This document shows, one piece after another, positions 42,836 through 51,661 of a DNA stretch of 64,000 nucleotides. The notes under the pieces are model-generated. The model saw only the letters and a program-made list of their open reading frames with translations. It did not search any database and was not told where the DNA came from. Each line of letters starts with the position of its first letter. The stretch's first letter is position 1. This stretch comes from an uncultured Rhodospirillaceae bacterium (GTDB lineage Bacteria; Pseudomonadota; Alphaproteobacteria; Rhodospirillales; Casp-alpha2). Where the stretch lies: positions 62,001 to 126,000 of the forward strand of contig CAJWCU010000012.1 of the NCBI GenBank assembly GCA_913030825.1, given 5' to 3'. The position numbers and the translations under genes are program-made.

Positions 42836-44437
42836 ATGCGAGGCGCAGACCTGTTAGTGAAAACCCTGCATCAGGCGGGGGTCGAGGTCATCTTCACCCT
42901 GTCGGGCAACCAGATCATGCCGGTGTTCGACGCCTGCCTTGACGCCGGAATTCGGCTGATCCACGTGCGCCACGAGGGGGCCGCGACCTATATGGCGGAA
43001 GCCTATGCGCAGCTGACGGGCAAGTTGGGCGTCGCGCTGATTACAGCGGCGCCCGGGTATACCAGCGGCGTCGGCCCGCTTTACATGTCCCGCATGTCGG
43101 AAAGCCCGATCCTGTTGCTTAGCGGCGATTCTCCGGTGGGCCAGGACGGCATGGGCGCCTTTCAGGAATTGGACCAGGTCGCCGTGTCCAGCCCGCTAAC
43201 CAAGTTCTCGGCCCGGCCGAAGACCCCGGCGGAAATGGGTCCCGTTGCCGCCGAGGCGATCCGCACCGCCCTGTCGGGGCGCCCGGGTCCGGCGCATCTG
43301 GCGCTCGCCTTCGATGCGCTGGAGGGCGACACCGACGGCGCACCGGTCCCGTCGGCGGCCGATCTCGCCCCCGCGGTCGCCGAACCGTCGGGCGATGCGA
43401 TCACCACGATCCTGGATGCCGTCGCCGGTGCCGAGCGTCCGGTGATATTGACCGGTCCGCGCCTGAACCCGACGCGCGCCCAGGGCGGCCTGGCCAAGCT
43501 GGCCGATGCGCTGGACGCGCCGGTCGTTCCCATGGAAAGCCCGCGCGGCCTGAAGGATCCGTCTCTGGGCGATATCGCCGAGGTCCTGCCGAAGGCCGAT
43601 CTGGTGGTCAGCCTGGGCAAGAACATGGATTTCACCACTGGGTTCGGCCAATCCTTCCCGGCCGATTGTAAATTCCTGATGGTCGATCCCGAGGCCGATA
43701 TCCTGGCCCGTGCCGAACGGGCCATGGGCGAGCGCGTGGCGCTGGTTCATCAGGCCGACGCACCGGCGGCCCTGACGGCAATGATCGCCAAGGGGCCGGG
43801 CGGCAATGCCCGCGCCACATGGCGGGAAGAGGTTGCAGCGGCAGCGGCCAAGCGCACCCTGGCCACCGACCCGGGGCAGAAACCGATCCATCCGAGCGTC
43901 CTGGCCGACGCCGTCAACCGGTTGCTGGAGGGGGCCGATGACCCCATCGCAATCATCGACGGCGGCGAGAGCGGGCAATGGGCCCAGGCCGGGATCAACG
44001 TGCCGACGCGCATCATCAACGGCCCGGGCGGCGCCATCGGCGGCTGTCTCTGCTATGCGGTGGCGGTCAAGGTCGCGCGGCCCGACGCCACGGTCGTCGT
44101 GGTCATGGGCGACGGCACGGCGGGCTTCCATTTCGCCGAGTTCGAAACGGCCAACCGCTACGGCGCCGACTTCACCGCCGTCATCGCCCATGACGCCCGG
44201 TGGAACGCGGAATATCAGATCCAGCTTCGCGAATACGGCGCCCAGCGCACGTACGAGTGCGAATTGGATGAAACCCGCTACGACCTGGCCGCCGCCGGGT
44301 TCGGTTGTCACGGCGAATACGTGACCGACCCGAAGGAACTGGATGCCGCCCTCAAGCGTGCCGACGACAGCGGCAAGGCGGCCTGCGTCGTCGCCATGAT
44401 CGACGGCCTACCGGCCCCGGCGGGCTCCGCGCACTAA
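42836..44437 (+). CDS. ThDP-dependent enzyme, acetolactate-synthase-like
   Basis: 533-aa protein with three domains. The pyrimidine domain has the activating Glu in VRHEGAATYMAEAYAQLTGK. The central domain resembles that of acetolactate synthase and oxalyl-CoA decarboxylase. The diphosphate domain has GDG followed 24 residues later by H-D where canonical enzymes have N-N (GDGTAGFHFAEF... AVIAHDARWNAE). Asp can still bind Mg2+, so activity is plausible. Family reactions are decarboxylation or carboligation of 2-oxoacids. It may use the product of the upstream enolase-like enzyme; substrate unknown. Confidence 0.85.
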   Translation: MRGADLLVKTLHQAGVEVIFTLSGNQIMPVFDACLDAGIRLIHVRHEGAATYMAEAYAQLTGKLGVALITAAPGYTSGVGPLYMSRMSESPILLLSGDSPVGQDGMGAFQELDQVAVSSPLTKFSARPKTPAEMGPVAAEAIRTALSGRPGPAHLALAFDALEGDTDGAPVPSAADLAPAVAEPSGDAITTILDAVAGAERPVILTGPRLNPTRAQGGLAKLADALDAPVVPMESPRGLKDPSLGDIAEVLPKADLVVSLGKNMDFTTGFGQSFPADCKFLMVDPEADILARAERAMGERVALVHQADAPAALTAMIAKGPGGNARATWREEVAAAAAKRTLATDPGQKPIHPSVLADAVNRLLEGADDPIAIIDGGESGQWAQAGINVPTRIINGPGGAIGGCLCYAVAVKVARPDATVVVVMGDGTAGFHFAEFETANRYGADFTAVIAHDARWNAEYQIQLREYGAQRTYECELDETRYDLAAAGFGCHGEYVTDPKELDAALKRADDSGKAACVVAMIDGLPAPAGSAH

Positions 44438-44450
44438 GGAAGAAAAGGAA

Positions 44451-44487
44451 CGTGGTTCAGGCGCGCCGCTTGGCCGCCTGAACCACG
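44451..44487. terminator. Bidirectional hairpin overlapping the end of yaiI
   Basis: Thirteen perfect base pairs: CGTGGTTCAGGCG (44451-44463) and CGCCTGAACCACG (44475-44487), 11-nt loop. It begins 13 nt after the ThDP gene stop and includes the last ten codons and stop of the convergent yaiI. On the minus strand it is followed by a T-rich run (TTCCTTTTCTTCCTT). A terminator stem built into coding sequence. Confidence 0.75.
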
Positions 44488-44909
44488 GTTTCCATCCGAT
44501 CGAGAAAGCGCGATCGGTCGGCCTTGGAAAAGGGGCGCGGGCCGCCGGTGATCTCGCCGGTTTCGCGCAGACCCTGCATCAACTCGCGGCCCGCCAGGGC
44601 CATGCCGATGCCATCCTCGGTAAATTCCTCGCCGTTGGGGCGGATCGCCGCCGCCCCCTTTTCCAGGCAGCGCGCGGCCAGCGGGATATCGTTCGTCACG
44701 CAGACGTCCGCGCCCGTGATGTGTTCGGCGATCCAATCGTCGGCGGCGTCGGCCCCCTGGGCGACGATGATCACGTCGACCATCGGATCGCGCACCGGAC
44801 GCAGGCCGCCGTCGGTGACCATGCGGGTTTTCAGGCCGTGGCGCCCGGCGACCCGCAGGACTTCCTCCTTCACGGGGCAGGCGTCGGCATCGACGTAAAT
44901 CTCGACCAT
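44457..44909 (-). CDS. yaiI: YaiI/YqxD family protein (DUF188)
   Basis: 150-aa cytosolic protein. VEIYVDADACPVKEEVLRVA at the N-terminus, DVIIVAQGADAADDWIAEHI, ADVCVTNDIPLAARCLEKG and GPRPFSKADRSRFLD are hallmark segments of UPF0178. The fold is PIN-like (conserved D-x-D, T-N-D), which suggests a nuclease, but no activity is established for the family. Length is normal. It is a single gene, convergent with the ThDP gene, with a terminator hairpin in its 3' end. Confidence 0.9.
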   Translation of the reverse strand: MVEIYVDADACPVKEEVLRVAGRHGLKTRMVTDGGLRPVRDPMVDVIIVAQGADAADDWIAEHITGADVCVTNDIPLAARCLEKGAAAIRPNGEEFTEDGIGMALAGRELMQGLRETGEITGGPRPFSKADRSRFLDRMETVVQAAKRRA

Positions 44910-45019
44910 GGCGCATCCTAGCCCGCCGCCCGGCTCAGGGAAACGGCGCGGGACATGCCATCGGATTTTTTAACAATCCGCCTTCGGTTTGCCATGAAGG
45001 CTCTGCTAATCTTGCGGGC

Positions 45020-46081
45020 ATGAGGGTTCGATCAGGATCAGGGTCTCGGTTTTTCGCCGTCGCCGTTGCGGCGGCGTTCGCCTTTGCGCCCGTATCCGGC
45101 GCCCGGTCGGACGATGCGGAGACGGCCCAGAACACCCCGGTGGAAGACTATGCCGACAAGCGCCCCGGGACATTCGTCCTACAGGTCGAGAACGATCTGT
45201 TCGGCGCCGGCACCGACCAGTACTACACCCAGGGCATTCAGCTGACCTTCGTGCCCAAGGACGAATGGGAACCGGTCTGGTTCAAGGAATTGATGGGCAT
45301 GGTGCCCGGTGTCGACATGGACGGGGAATCGACCTACGTGGTCGCCTTGGGCCAACAGATGTTCACGCCCGAGGACACGACCCTGACGAACCCGGACCCG
45401 ACGGACCGGCCTTATGCGGGTTGGTTGTTCGCGACGGTCGGGGCCATCGTCGAAAAGCCAGAGACCAATGTGCTGCGCAACGTCTCGCTGGATGTGGGCA
45501 TGGTCGGCCCGGCGTCGCTCGGCGGTTATACCCAGCGGCGCTGGCATTCTTTGATCGGCGTCGGCCTGCCGCGCGGCTGGGGCAAGCAATTGCATAATGA
45601 GCCGGGCATCGTTCTGTCCTATCAGGCGCGCCGCCGGTTCGAATTGATCGGGGCCGGGAACTTCCTGGAACTGGACGTCTCGCCGTCCATGGGGGTTGCC
45701 GTCGGCAACGTTCTGACCCAGGGCACGGTCGGCGCCTCGATCCGGTTGGGCCAGCACCTGGACTTGACCTACGGCCCGCCGTTCATCCGCCCGTCGCTGC
45801 CCGCCGCCGCCATCGTGCGCAAACGCGGGGAGTTCGGCTGGAACCTGTTCGCCGCGATCGAGGGCCGGGCCGTCGGACGCAACATCTTTCTCGACGGTAA
45901 TACCTTCGGCGACAGCCGCAGCGTGGAAAAGAACAACTTCGTCCTGGATATCCAGGGCGGTATCGAATTCACCCTGGGCGTGACGCGCATCTCCTTCACC
46001 CAAATCTACCGGACCCGGGAATTCCAGGGGCAGCGGGTACCGAGCCAGTTCGGCTCGATCTCGATCTCCGCCATTTTCTAA
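45020..46081 (+). CDS. LpxR-like outer-membrane lipid A deacylase family protein (DUF2219)
   Basis: 353-aa protein with a Sec signal (FFAVAVAAAFAFAPVSGARS). The mature part begins FVLQVENDLFGAGTDQYYTQGIQLTF; E-N-D and T-D-x-x-Y-T-x-G are LpxR landmarks. GQQMFTPEDTTLTNPDPTDRPYAGWLF is the other hallmark. Alternating amphipathic strands continue to a C-terminal Phe (SISAIF), as in outer-membrane barrels. LpxR removes the 3' acyloxyacyl group of lipid A with Ca2+; the activity of this member is not proven. Monocistronic between yaiI and a convergent CoA-transferase gene. Confidence 0.83.
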   Translation: MRVRSGSGSRFFAVAVAAAFAFAPVSGARSDDAETAQNTPVEDYADKRPGTFVLQVENDLFGAGTDQYYTQGIQLTFVPKDEWEPVWFKELMGMVPGVDMDGESTYVVALGQQMFTPEDTTLTNPDPTDRPYAGWLFATVGAIVEKPETNVLRNVSLDVGMVGPASLGGYTQRRWHSLIGVGLPRGWGKQLHNEPGIVLSYQARRRFELIGAGNFLELDVSPSMGVAVGNVLTQGTVGASIRLGQHLDLTYGPPFIRPSLPAAAIVRKRGEFGWNLFAAIEGRAVGRNIFLDGNTFGDSRSVEKNNFVLDIQGGIEFTLGVTRISFTQIYRTREFQGQRVPSQFGSISISAIF

Positions 46082-46092
46082 GTGCCGCCCGG

Positions 46093-47322
46093 TTAAATCG
46101 CGCCCGATTTACGCAGTGCGTCCAGGCGCCCGGCGTCCAACCCCATTTCATCGCCGAAAATCTCGGCATTGTCGGCCCCCTTGTCGCGGCCGGTGAACAG
46201 CACCTTGCCGTCCGTCCGGGACAGCCGGGGCATGACGTTGTGCACCGTCAGGTTGCCCAGGTCCGGATCGGGAACGGAGACCAGGGCCTGGCGCGCCTTG
46301 TAATGCGGGTCGGCGAACAGGTCGGCGACATCGTAGACCGGCCCGGCGGCGACATGGTTGGCGCGCAGGATTTCGACGGCCTCGTCGCGGGGGTGTTGTT
46401 TCATCCAATCGGCGATCAGATTGTCCAGGTCTTCGATGTTGGCGACCCGGTCGGCGTTGGTGGCGAAGCGCGGATCGCCCGCCAGCTCCGGCCCGCCGAT
46501 GACCTCCAGCAAACGCATGGCGACGGGCTGGGCGCTGCCGGAAAGGGCGACGTACTTGCCTTTCTCCGCACTTTCATAGGCGCCGCGGGGGGCGGCGTCG
46601 GGCAGGCGGTTGCCATGGCGTTGGCGTACCGCGCCCAACTGGTCGTATTCCAGATAGACGCTTTCCAGAAGCCGCGACATGCTTTCGCAGATGCTGGCGT
46701 CCACCACCTGGCCGCGGCCCTCCGGGTCGGCGTCGCGGGCGTGCAGCGCGACCATCACACCGTAGGCGCCGAAGGCGCCGCAGACGCCGTCGGCCAGCGC
46801 CAGTTGCGGCAACAGGGGCGGGGTGTCCGGTGTGCCGGTGATCGAGGCGAAGCCGCTCATCGCTTCGGCCAGGGTGCCGAAGCCGGGCAGCGACGAATAG
46901 GGTCCGGTCTGCCCGAAGCCCGTGGTCCGCAGCATGACCAGGCCCGGATTGACCTTGGCCAGTTCGTCGTAGCCGATGTTCCATTTCTCCAGGGTGCCGG
47001 GGCGGAAGTTCTCAACCACCACGTCGGCGGTCTTGACCAGTTCCTTCAAGACCTCCTGCCCCTCGGCACTTTTAAGGTTCAGGGTGACCGCCCGCTTGTT
47101 GCGGCTGATGGTCTTCCAGAACAGGGAGATACCGTCCTTCTTCATGCCGAAGGCGCGGATGTGGTCGCCGTTTTCCGGATGTTCGACCTTGATCACGTCG
47201 GCCCCGAAATCGGCGAGGAAGGTCGCGGCCAACGGCCCCGCGCCCATGGTCGCGATGTCGAGGACCCGCACGTTCGAAAGGGGCATGCCCGCGCGGGGGT
47301 TGGCCGTTCCGGGCTTAGTCAT
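46093..47322 (-). CDS. CaiB/BaiF (family III) CoA-transferase
   Basis: 409-aa protein: LSNVRVLDIATMGAGPLAATFLADFGADVIKVEHPENGD at the N-terminus, VTLNLKSAEGQEVLKEL, VVENFRPGTLEKWN, and the catalytic Asp in GRGQVVDASICESM. It should transfer CoA between carboxylic acids through a glutamyl/aspartyl anhydride mechanism. It overlaps the end of the CitE-like gene by 8 nt and is cotranscribed with it. Activation of an acid followed by C-C lyase cleavage is the likely sequence, as in citramalate, itaconate or malate-type pathways. Confidence 0.9.
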   Translation of the reverse strand: MTKPGTANPRAGMPLSNVRVLDIATMGAGPLAATFLADFGADVIKVEHPENGDHIRAFGMKKDGISLFWKTISRNKRAVTLNLKSAEGQEVLKELVKTADVVVENFRPGTLEKWNIGYDELAKVNPGLVMLRTTGFGQTGPYSSLPGFGTLAEAMSGFASITGTPDTPPLLPQLALADGVCGAFGAYGVMVALHARDADPEGRGQVVDASICESMSRLLESVYLEYDQLGAVRQRHGNRLPDAAPRGAYESAEKGKYVALSGSAQPVAMRLLEVIGGPELAGDPRFATNADRVANIEDLDNLIADWMKQHPRDEAVEILRANHVAAGPVYDVADLFADPHYKARQALVSVPDPDLGNLTVHNVMPRLSRTDGKVLFTGRDKGADNAEIFGDEMGLDAGRLDALRKSGAI

Positions 47323-48187
47323 TGTCGCTGCCTCCGGTCATTTGCCCGGCGCGGGCGAGAACCTGCTCCGCCATCAGGGCGATATCGACCGCGACGAAAT
47401 CGCCGTCGACCATGAACACGCCCTGTCCCGTTCCCTTGGATGCTTCGTAGGCATCCAGGATTTTCCGGGCATGGGCGATTTCCTCGGCCGAGGGGGTGAA
47501 GACGTCGTTCACCGGACCGATCTGATTGGGATGGAATACGACCTTGCCGGTGAAGCCCAGCGCGCGGGCGTCCTTGGCGTCCTGGCGGGCGAGGTCCGGG
47601 TCCTTCACATCCTTGAAATAGGCGACGTCGACCGATTGCAGACCGTTGGCCGCCGCCGCCACGGCAATCCGCGAGCGGGGATAAAGCAGCGTTTCCGAGG
47701 AAATCTCGATCCCGGTCGAGAGCTTGTAATCGCCCGAGCCGAAGAACAGGCCCGCAAGGCCCTGGGCCGCCGCGATCTCCTCGACCTTGGTCAGGCCCAG
47801 CGCCGTTTCGATGGTCGCGTAGATCGCAGTCCCCGAAAGGCCCCTGGCGGTTCCCGCCAAATGATCCATCAACTCGGCGATCTGGTCGGCGCTTTCGACC
47901 TTGGGGATGTAGAGGCCCTCAACCGGCAGGCCGTTCAACGCCGCCAGGTCGTCCTTCCACAGGTCCGTGTCGATGCCGTTGATCCGCACCATGCGTTCGC
48001 GCCCGCCGTAATCGACGGTGGCGAGTGCTTCGCGGATGCCGTCGCGGGCGGCCTGTTTGTGGGTTGGCGGCACGCCGTCCTCGATATCGAAGATCACGGC
48101 GTCGACGGCCAGGGTCGCGGCCTTGGCGGTCTTGCGCGGCTCGTGGCCGGGCAGCAAAAGGAATGTGCGGCGGGGGCCTTGGGGCAT
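47315..48187 (-). CDS. HpcH/HpaI-CitE-like acyl-CoA lyase
   Basis: 290-aa protein of the CitE/malyl-CoA lyase family. RRTFLLLPGHEPRKTAKAATL, VIFDIEDGVPPTHK (metal-adjacent D and E), YATIETALGL (metal Glu), FFGSGDYKLSTGI (metal Asp) and GKVVFHPNQIGPVNDVF are all characteristic. The enzyme cleaves or condenses 3-hydroxyacyl-CoA esters such as malyl-CoA or citramalyl-CoA. It is first gene of the minus-strand pair with a CoA-transferase and is divergent from a LysR gene, which is the usual arrangement for its regulator. Confidence 0.9.
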   Translation of the reverse strand: MPQGPRRTFLLLPGHEPRKTAKAATLAVDAVIFDIEDGVPPTHKQAARDGIREALATVDYGGRERMVRINGIDTDLWKDDLAALNGLPVEGLYIPKVESADQIAELMDHLAGTARGLSGTAIYATIETALGLTKVEEIAAAQGLAGLFFGSGDYKLSTGIEISSETLLYPRSRIAVAAAANGLQSVDVAYFKDVKDPDLARQDAKDARALGFTGKVVFHPNQIGPVNDVFTPSAEEIAHARKILDAYEASKGTGQGVFMVDGDFVAVDIALMAEQVLARAGQMTGGSDND

Positions 48188-48287
48188 GGTGTCCTCCCGG
48201 GATGAAGTTGCGTCGGGCGGCGTTGACCACGCCCGTTCCCTTCCTGCTATCAGGCGCCGGAAATCCTGGAAAACAGTCTCTCGGGAT

Positions 48288-48312
48288 GGAAATATAGGAT
48301 TTCCTTATGGAA
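48288..48312. promoter_or_regulatory. Divergent operator between CitE-like and LysR genes
   Basis: GGAAAT-ATAGG-ATTTCC at 48288-48304 is a perfect inverted repeat. TTCC at 48301-48304 also pairs with GGAA at 48309-48312 across TTAT. A GGAAA motif recurs at 48259-48263. Overlapping dyads between divergent genes are typical of LysR binding regions. Confidence 0.5.
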
Positions 48313-48341
48313 GAGCGTGGAATGAAAGGGCGGAGGCGGTC

Positions 48342-49265
48342 TTGGAAACCCGGCGGTTGGAGTATTTCGTGCGGATCGTCGATGCCGGCAGCATTTCCCG
48401 CGCCGCCCAGGACCTGGGCCTGGCGCAGCCGGCGCTGAGCCAGCAACTGGCGATCATCGAACAGGACGTGAAGGCGACCCTGCTGCACCGTTCGCGCCAA
48501 GGCGTTGCGCCGACGGCGGCGGGCCGCCAGTTCTACCGCCAGGCCCGCGTGATCCTGCGTCAGGTCGAGGAAGCCCGCGCCCTGGTCCGGGCCGCCGAGG
48601 AAAGCCTGGCGGGCACGGTTTCCGTGGGGTTCCCCAACGGGGCGGCGGCGATCCTCTGTCTGCCGTTGATCGAACGGCTGACGTCCGCCCATCCGCAGAT
48701 CGATCTGCAGATCGTCGAAGGCTACAGCGCCAACCTGACGGATATGACCGGCCGGGGGCAGTTGGATATCGCCGTCCTGTACCAGGAAACGGCGCCGCCG
48801 GGCATGGACGCGATTTCCTTATGGGAGGAAGACCTGCTGCTGGTCGGTCCGCCCGGCGCGGGCTTGGGGGGCGCGGTTCCGCTGGACACGGTCGCGGGCC
48901 TGCCGATGATGGTTCCTGGCAAGGCGAACAGTGCGCGGATCGTCCTCGACCGCGCCTTGGCCGAACGCGGCGTCACGGCCAATCTGTCGGTCCAGGCGGA
49001 TTCCCTGGTCACGCTCAAGAAAGCGGTGCAGCGGGGCATGGGCTACACCATCCTGTCCTGGCCCGCCGTCGCCGAAGAGGCGGAGGCGGGCCTTCTGACC
49101 GTCGCCGGCTTTTCCGACGCCAAGCTGAAACGGACGGTGGCGCTTTGTACGCCCCATGCCGTACCTTCGACACCGGCCCGCGATCTGGTCGCGGAAACGA
49201 TCCGCGCGGTCGCGTCGGCGGCGCTTGCCGAGGGGCGCAATCCGGGCATGCGGCCGGCCCCGTAA
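48342..49265 (+). CDS. LysR-family transcriptional regulator
   Basis: 307-aa regulator starting at TTG 48342, with GGAGG 5 nt upstream. Open frame extends further upstream but would cover the operator. The HTH is LEYFVRIVDAGSISRAAQDLGLAQPALSQQLAIIEQDVKATLLHRSRQGVAPTAAG. The effector domain begins AGTVSVGFPNGAAAILCLPLIERL. It is divergent from the CoA-transferase/CitE-like operon, which it probably controls. It resembles Nac/CynR-like members in that the motif ends G-V-A-P-T-x-A-G. Ends 22 nt before sdaA. Confidence 0.9.
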   Translation: METRRLEYFVRIVDAGSISRAAQDLGLAQPALSQQLAIIEQDVKATLLHRSRQGVAPTAAGRQFYRQARVILRQVEEARALVRAAEESLAGTVSVGFPNGAAAILCLPLIERLTSAHPQIDLQIVEGYSANLTDMTGRGQLDIAVLYQETAPPGMDAISLWEEDLLLVGPPGAGLGGAVPLDTVAGLPMMVPGKANSARIVLDRALAERGVTANLSVQADSLVTLKKAVQRGMGYTILSWPAVAEEAEAGLLTVAGFSDAKLKRTVALCTPHAVPSTPARDLVAETIRAVASAALAEGRNPGMRPAP

Positions 49266-49287
49266 GATCGGTCATTGGGGGAAGAGA

Positions 49288-50697
49288 ATGTTCCTGAGCG
49301 TCTTCGACATTTTCAAGATCGGCATCGGCCCGTCGTCGAGCCATACGGTCGGCCCCATGCTGGCCGCCAATCGCTTTGTGCGCCGCATGGAACGCCAGGG
49401 CACGTTGATGCAGGTCACCCGCATGCGGGCGACGCTTTACGGCTCCCTCGCCTTCACCGGCAAGGGCCATGCGACGGACCAGGCGGTGATCCTGGGCCTG
49501 TTGGGCGAAACGCCCGACGGCATCGACCCCGATGCCGTGCCGGGCCTGATCGCGGGCGTGACCAAAAGCCACCGGCTGAAGCTGGGCGGCGGGCCGGAGA
49601 TCGCCTTCGAGCCCGAGGCCGATATCGTTTTCGACTACGGCCCGGCCCTGCCGCAGCATGCCAACGGCATGGTCATGGCGGCCTGGATGGGCGAGGGCGA
49701 CCCCTCGCGCCCGCCGGACAAGGAACGCGCATACTATTCCATCGGCGGGGGCTTCATCGCGACGGACGACGAATTCGCGGCCGCCGAGGAAACGGCGGAT
49801 ATCGCCGGATCGGAAGAACCGGACAAAGTGCCCTATCCCTTCGCCAGCGCCGCCGAGATGCTGGAGATGGGCGGGGCGTCCGGTCTGGGCATCGCGGCCA
49901 TGAAGCGGACCAATGAGGAAACCCGCATGGACCGGGCCGATCTGGATGCCGGGCTGGACCGCATCTGGGCTGCCATGAACGCCTGCATCGAACGCGGCGT
50001 GACCCAGGGCGGCGAGCTTCCGGGCGGCCTGCAGGTCAAACGCCGGGCCAAGCAGATCTGGGACGGCCTGCAAAAGGACAAGCAGAACAATTTCCGCCTG
50101 GAACATACGGTGATGGATTGGATCAGCGTCTATGCCCTGGCGGTGAACGAAGAAAACGCCGGCGGCGGGCGCGTCGTCACCGCACCCACCAACGGTGCGG
50201 CGGGGATCGTGCCGGCGGTCGGGCGGTACTATTTGGATTTTTGTCCGGATGCCTCCATGGAGGGCATCCGCGACTACCTGCTGACCGCCGCCGGAATCGG
50301 CGGGATCATCAAGGCCAATGCCTCGATCTCCGGCGCCGAGGTCGGCTGCCAGGGCGAGGTCGGATCGGCCAGCGCCATGGCGGCGGCGGGTCTGGCCGCC
50401 GTTCTGGGCGGCACCAACGCGCAGATCGAAAACGCCGCCGAGATCGCCATGGAACACCACCTGGGCATGACCTGCGACCCGGTCGGGGGGCTGGTTCAGG
50501 TCCCCTGCATCGAGCGTAACGCCATGGGGGCGGTCAAGGCGATCAACGCGGCCAGTCTGGCGTTGAAGGGCGACGGCACGCATTTCGTGCCGCTCGACAA
50601 TTGCATCGAGACCATGCGCCAGACCGGGCAGGATATGCTGTCGAAGTACAAGGAGACATCGGAAGGCGGGTTGGCGGTCAATCTCACCGCTTGCTGA
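49288..50697 (+). CDS. sdaA: L-serine ammonia-lyase (iron-sulfur type)
   Basis: 469-aa single-chain enzyme. [24 protein letters not shown] starts the beta domain. The alpha domain shows [21 protein letters not shown] and [23 protein letters not shown]. Cys in CQGEV, MTCDP and VPCIE are the family's [4Fe-4S] ligands. It converts L-serine to pyruvate and ammonia. ATG 49288 is preceded by GGGGGAAG. It lies 22 nt after the LysR gene in the same direction. The next gene converges. Confidence 0.95.
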   Translation: MFLSVFDIFKIGIGPSSSHTVGPMLAANRFVRRMERQGTLMQVTRMRATLYGSLAFTGKGHATDQAVILGLLGETPDGIDPDAVPGLIAGVTKSHRLKLGGGPEIAFEPEADIVFDYGPALPQHANGMVMAAWMGEGDPSRPPDKERAYYSIGGGFIATDDEFAAAEETADIAGSEEPDKVPYPFASAAEMLEMGGASGLGIAAMKRTNEETRMDRADLDAGLDRIWAAMNACIERGVTQGGELPGGLQVKRRAKQIWDGLQKDKQNNFRLEHTVMDWISVYALAVNEENAGGGRVVTAPTNGAAGIVPAVGRYYLDFCPDASMEGIRDYLLTAAGIGGIIKANASISGAEVGCQGEVGSASAMAAAGLAAVLGGTNAQIENAAEIAMEHHLGMTCDPVGGLVQVPCIERNAMGAVKAINAASLALKGDGTHFVPLDNCIETMRQTGQDMLSKYKETSEGGLAVNLTAC

Positions 50698-50705
50698 GTT
50701 CTCTT

Positions 50706-51482
50706 CTAGAAGCGGGCCAAGAACCCGCCGTCCACGGCGATCACCTGTCCCGTCACATAGGACGCTTCGTCCGACACCAGGAACCGCACCGCCCCCGCGA
50801 TCTCCGGCGGCTGTCCCCAGCGGCCGAGCGAGGTCCGTTGCGCCAGCCAGGCGTTGGTGTCGGCGTCTTCCGCCATCGCACGATTGGCTTCGGTCGCGAA
50901 ATAGCCGGGGGCGACGGCGTTGACGGTGATTCCGTCCACGCCCAGTTCGGCGGCGAGGGCCCGGACCAGGCCGGTCAGCCCGGCCTTCGACGCCGTATAG
51001 GCGGCATCGTTCGCCCGCGCCACATGGCCCGCGATCGAGGTGATATGGACGATCCGTCCCTTGCCCTTGGCGCGCATCTGCGCCGCCGCCGCGCGGGACA
51101 GGGTGAAGGCGGAAATCAGGTTGGTTTCCATCAGGGCGCGCAGGCCGGCGGCGTCGAAACCGTCCTGCGGTCCGCGCAGGCGTCCGCCCACGGCGTTGAC
51201 CAGAATGTCCAGGCCCCCACCCGGCGCATCTTCCAAATCTTCCACGGCGGCCAGGGTCTGGGCCTCGTCCGTCGCGTCGAAAGGCAGGGGCCGGGCCCGG
51301 CCGCCCGCCTGGGTGATCTCGTTGCAGGCATCGTCCAGCGCCGGCAGGTCACGCCCGCCGAGATAGACCGTGGCACCCCCGGCGCCCAAAGACTTGGCGA
51401 TCTCCAGGCCCAGGCCACGGCTGGCCCCGGTCACCAGGGCGGTGCGGCCGGTCAGGTCGAAGGCGGGGGCGGGATCGGTCAT
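50706..51482 (-). CDS. Short-chain dehydrogenase/reductase
   Basis: 258-aa SDR. Cofactor motif ALVTGASRGLGLEIAKSLG, N-A-V-G in ILVNAVGGRL, catalytic Ser in VHITSIAGHV and Y-x3-K in AAYTASKAGL; the C-terminus SYVTGQVIAVDGG is also standard. The first glycine loop followed by GRD suggests NADP preference, though this is weak. Related to gluconate 5-dehydrogenase and 3-oxoacyl-ACP reductase types. It is alone on the minus strand, convergent with sdaA. Confidence 0.9.
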   Translation of the reverse strand: MTDPAPAFDLTGRTALVTGASRGLGLEIAKSLGAGGATVYLGGRDLPALDDACNEITQAGGRARPLPFDATDEAQTLAAVEDLEDAPGGGLDILVNAVGGRLRGPQDGFDAAGLRALMETNLISAFTLSRAAAAQMRAKGKGRIVHITSIAGHVARANDAAYTASKAGLTGLVRALAAELGVDGITVNAVAPGYFATEANRAMAEDADTNAWLAQRTSLGRWGQPPEIAGAVRFLVSDEASYVTGQVIAVDGGFLARF

Positions 51483-51661
51483 GGCATGCTCTTAATCAGG
51501 AAAATATGACGGCGAGGCGTCCGAGACGGGGAGCCTACCCGATCGCTCCCTGAAATGTGAGGTGCTTCCTATTGCATTGGGTGAAAATAGGTCACAAGCT
51601 ATGACCATAAAGACGTTGGGTGGGGACGATCACTTCTTTCTATAAGGAGACGCCCCAACAA
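51483..51661. promoter_or_regulatory. Divergent region, SDR and 51662 gene
   Basis: 179 bases. GGTCA at 51590-51594 and TGACC at 51602-51606 form a 5-bp inverted repeat spaced 7. AAGGAG at 51644-51649 lies 12 nt before ATG 51662. No clear promoter hexamer pair. Confidence 0.3.
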
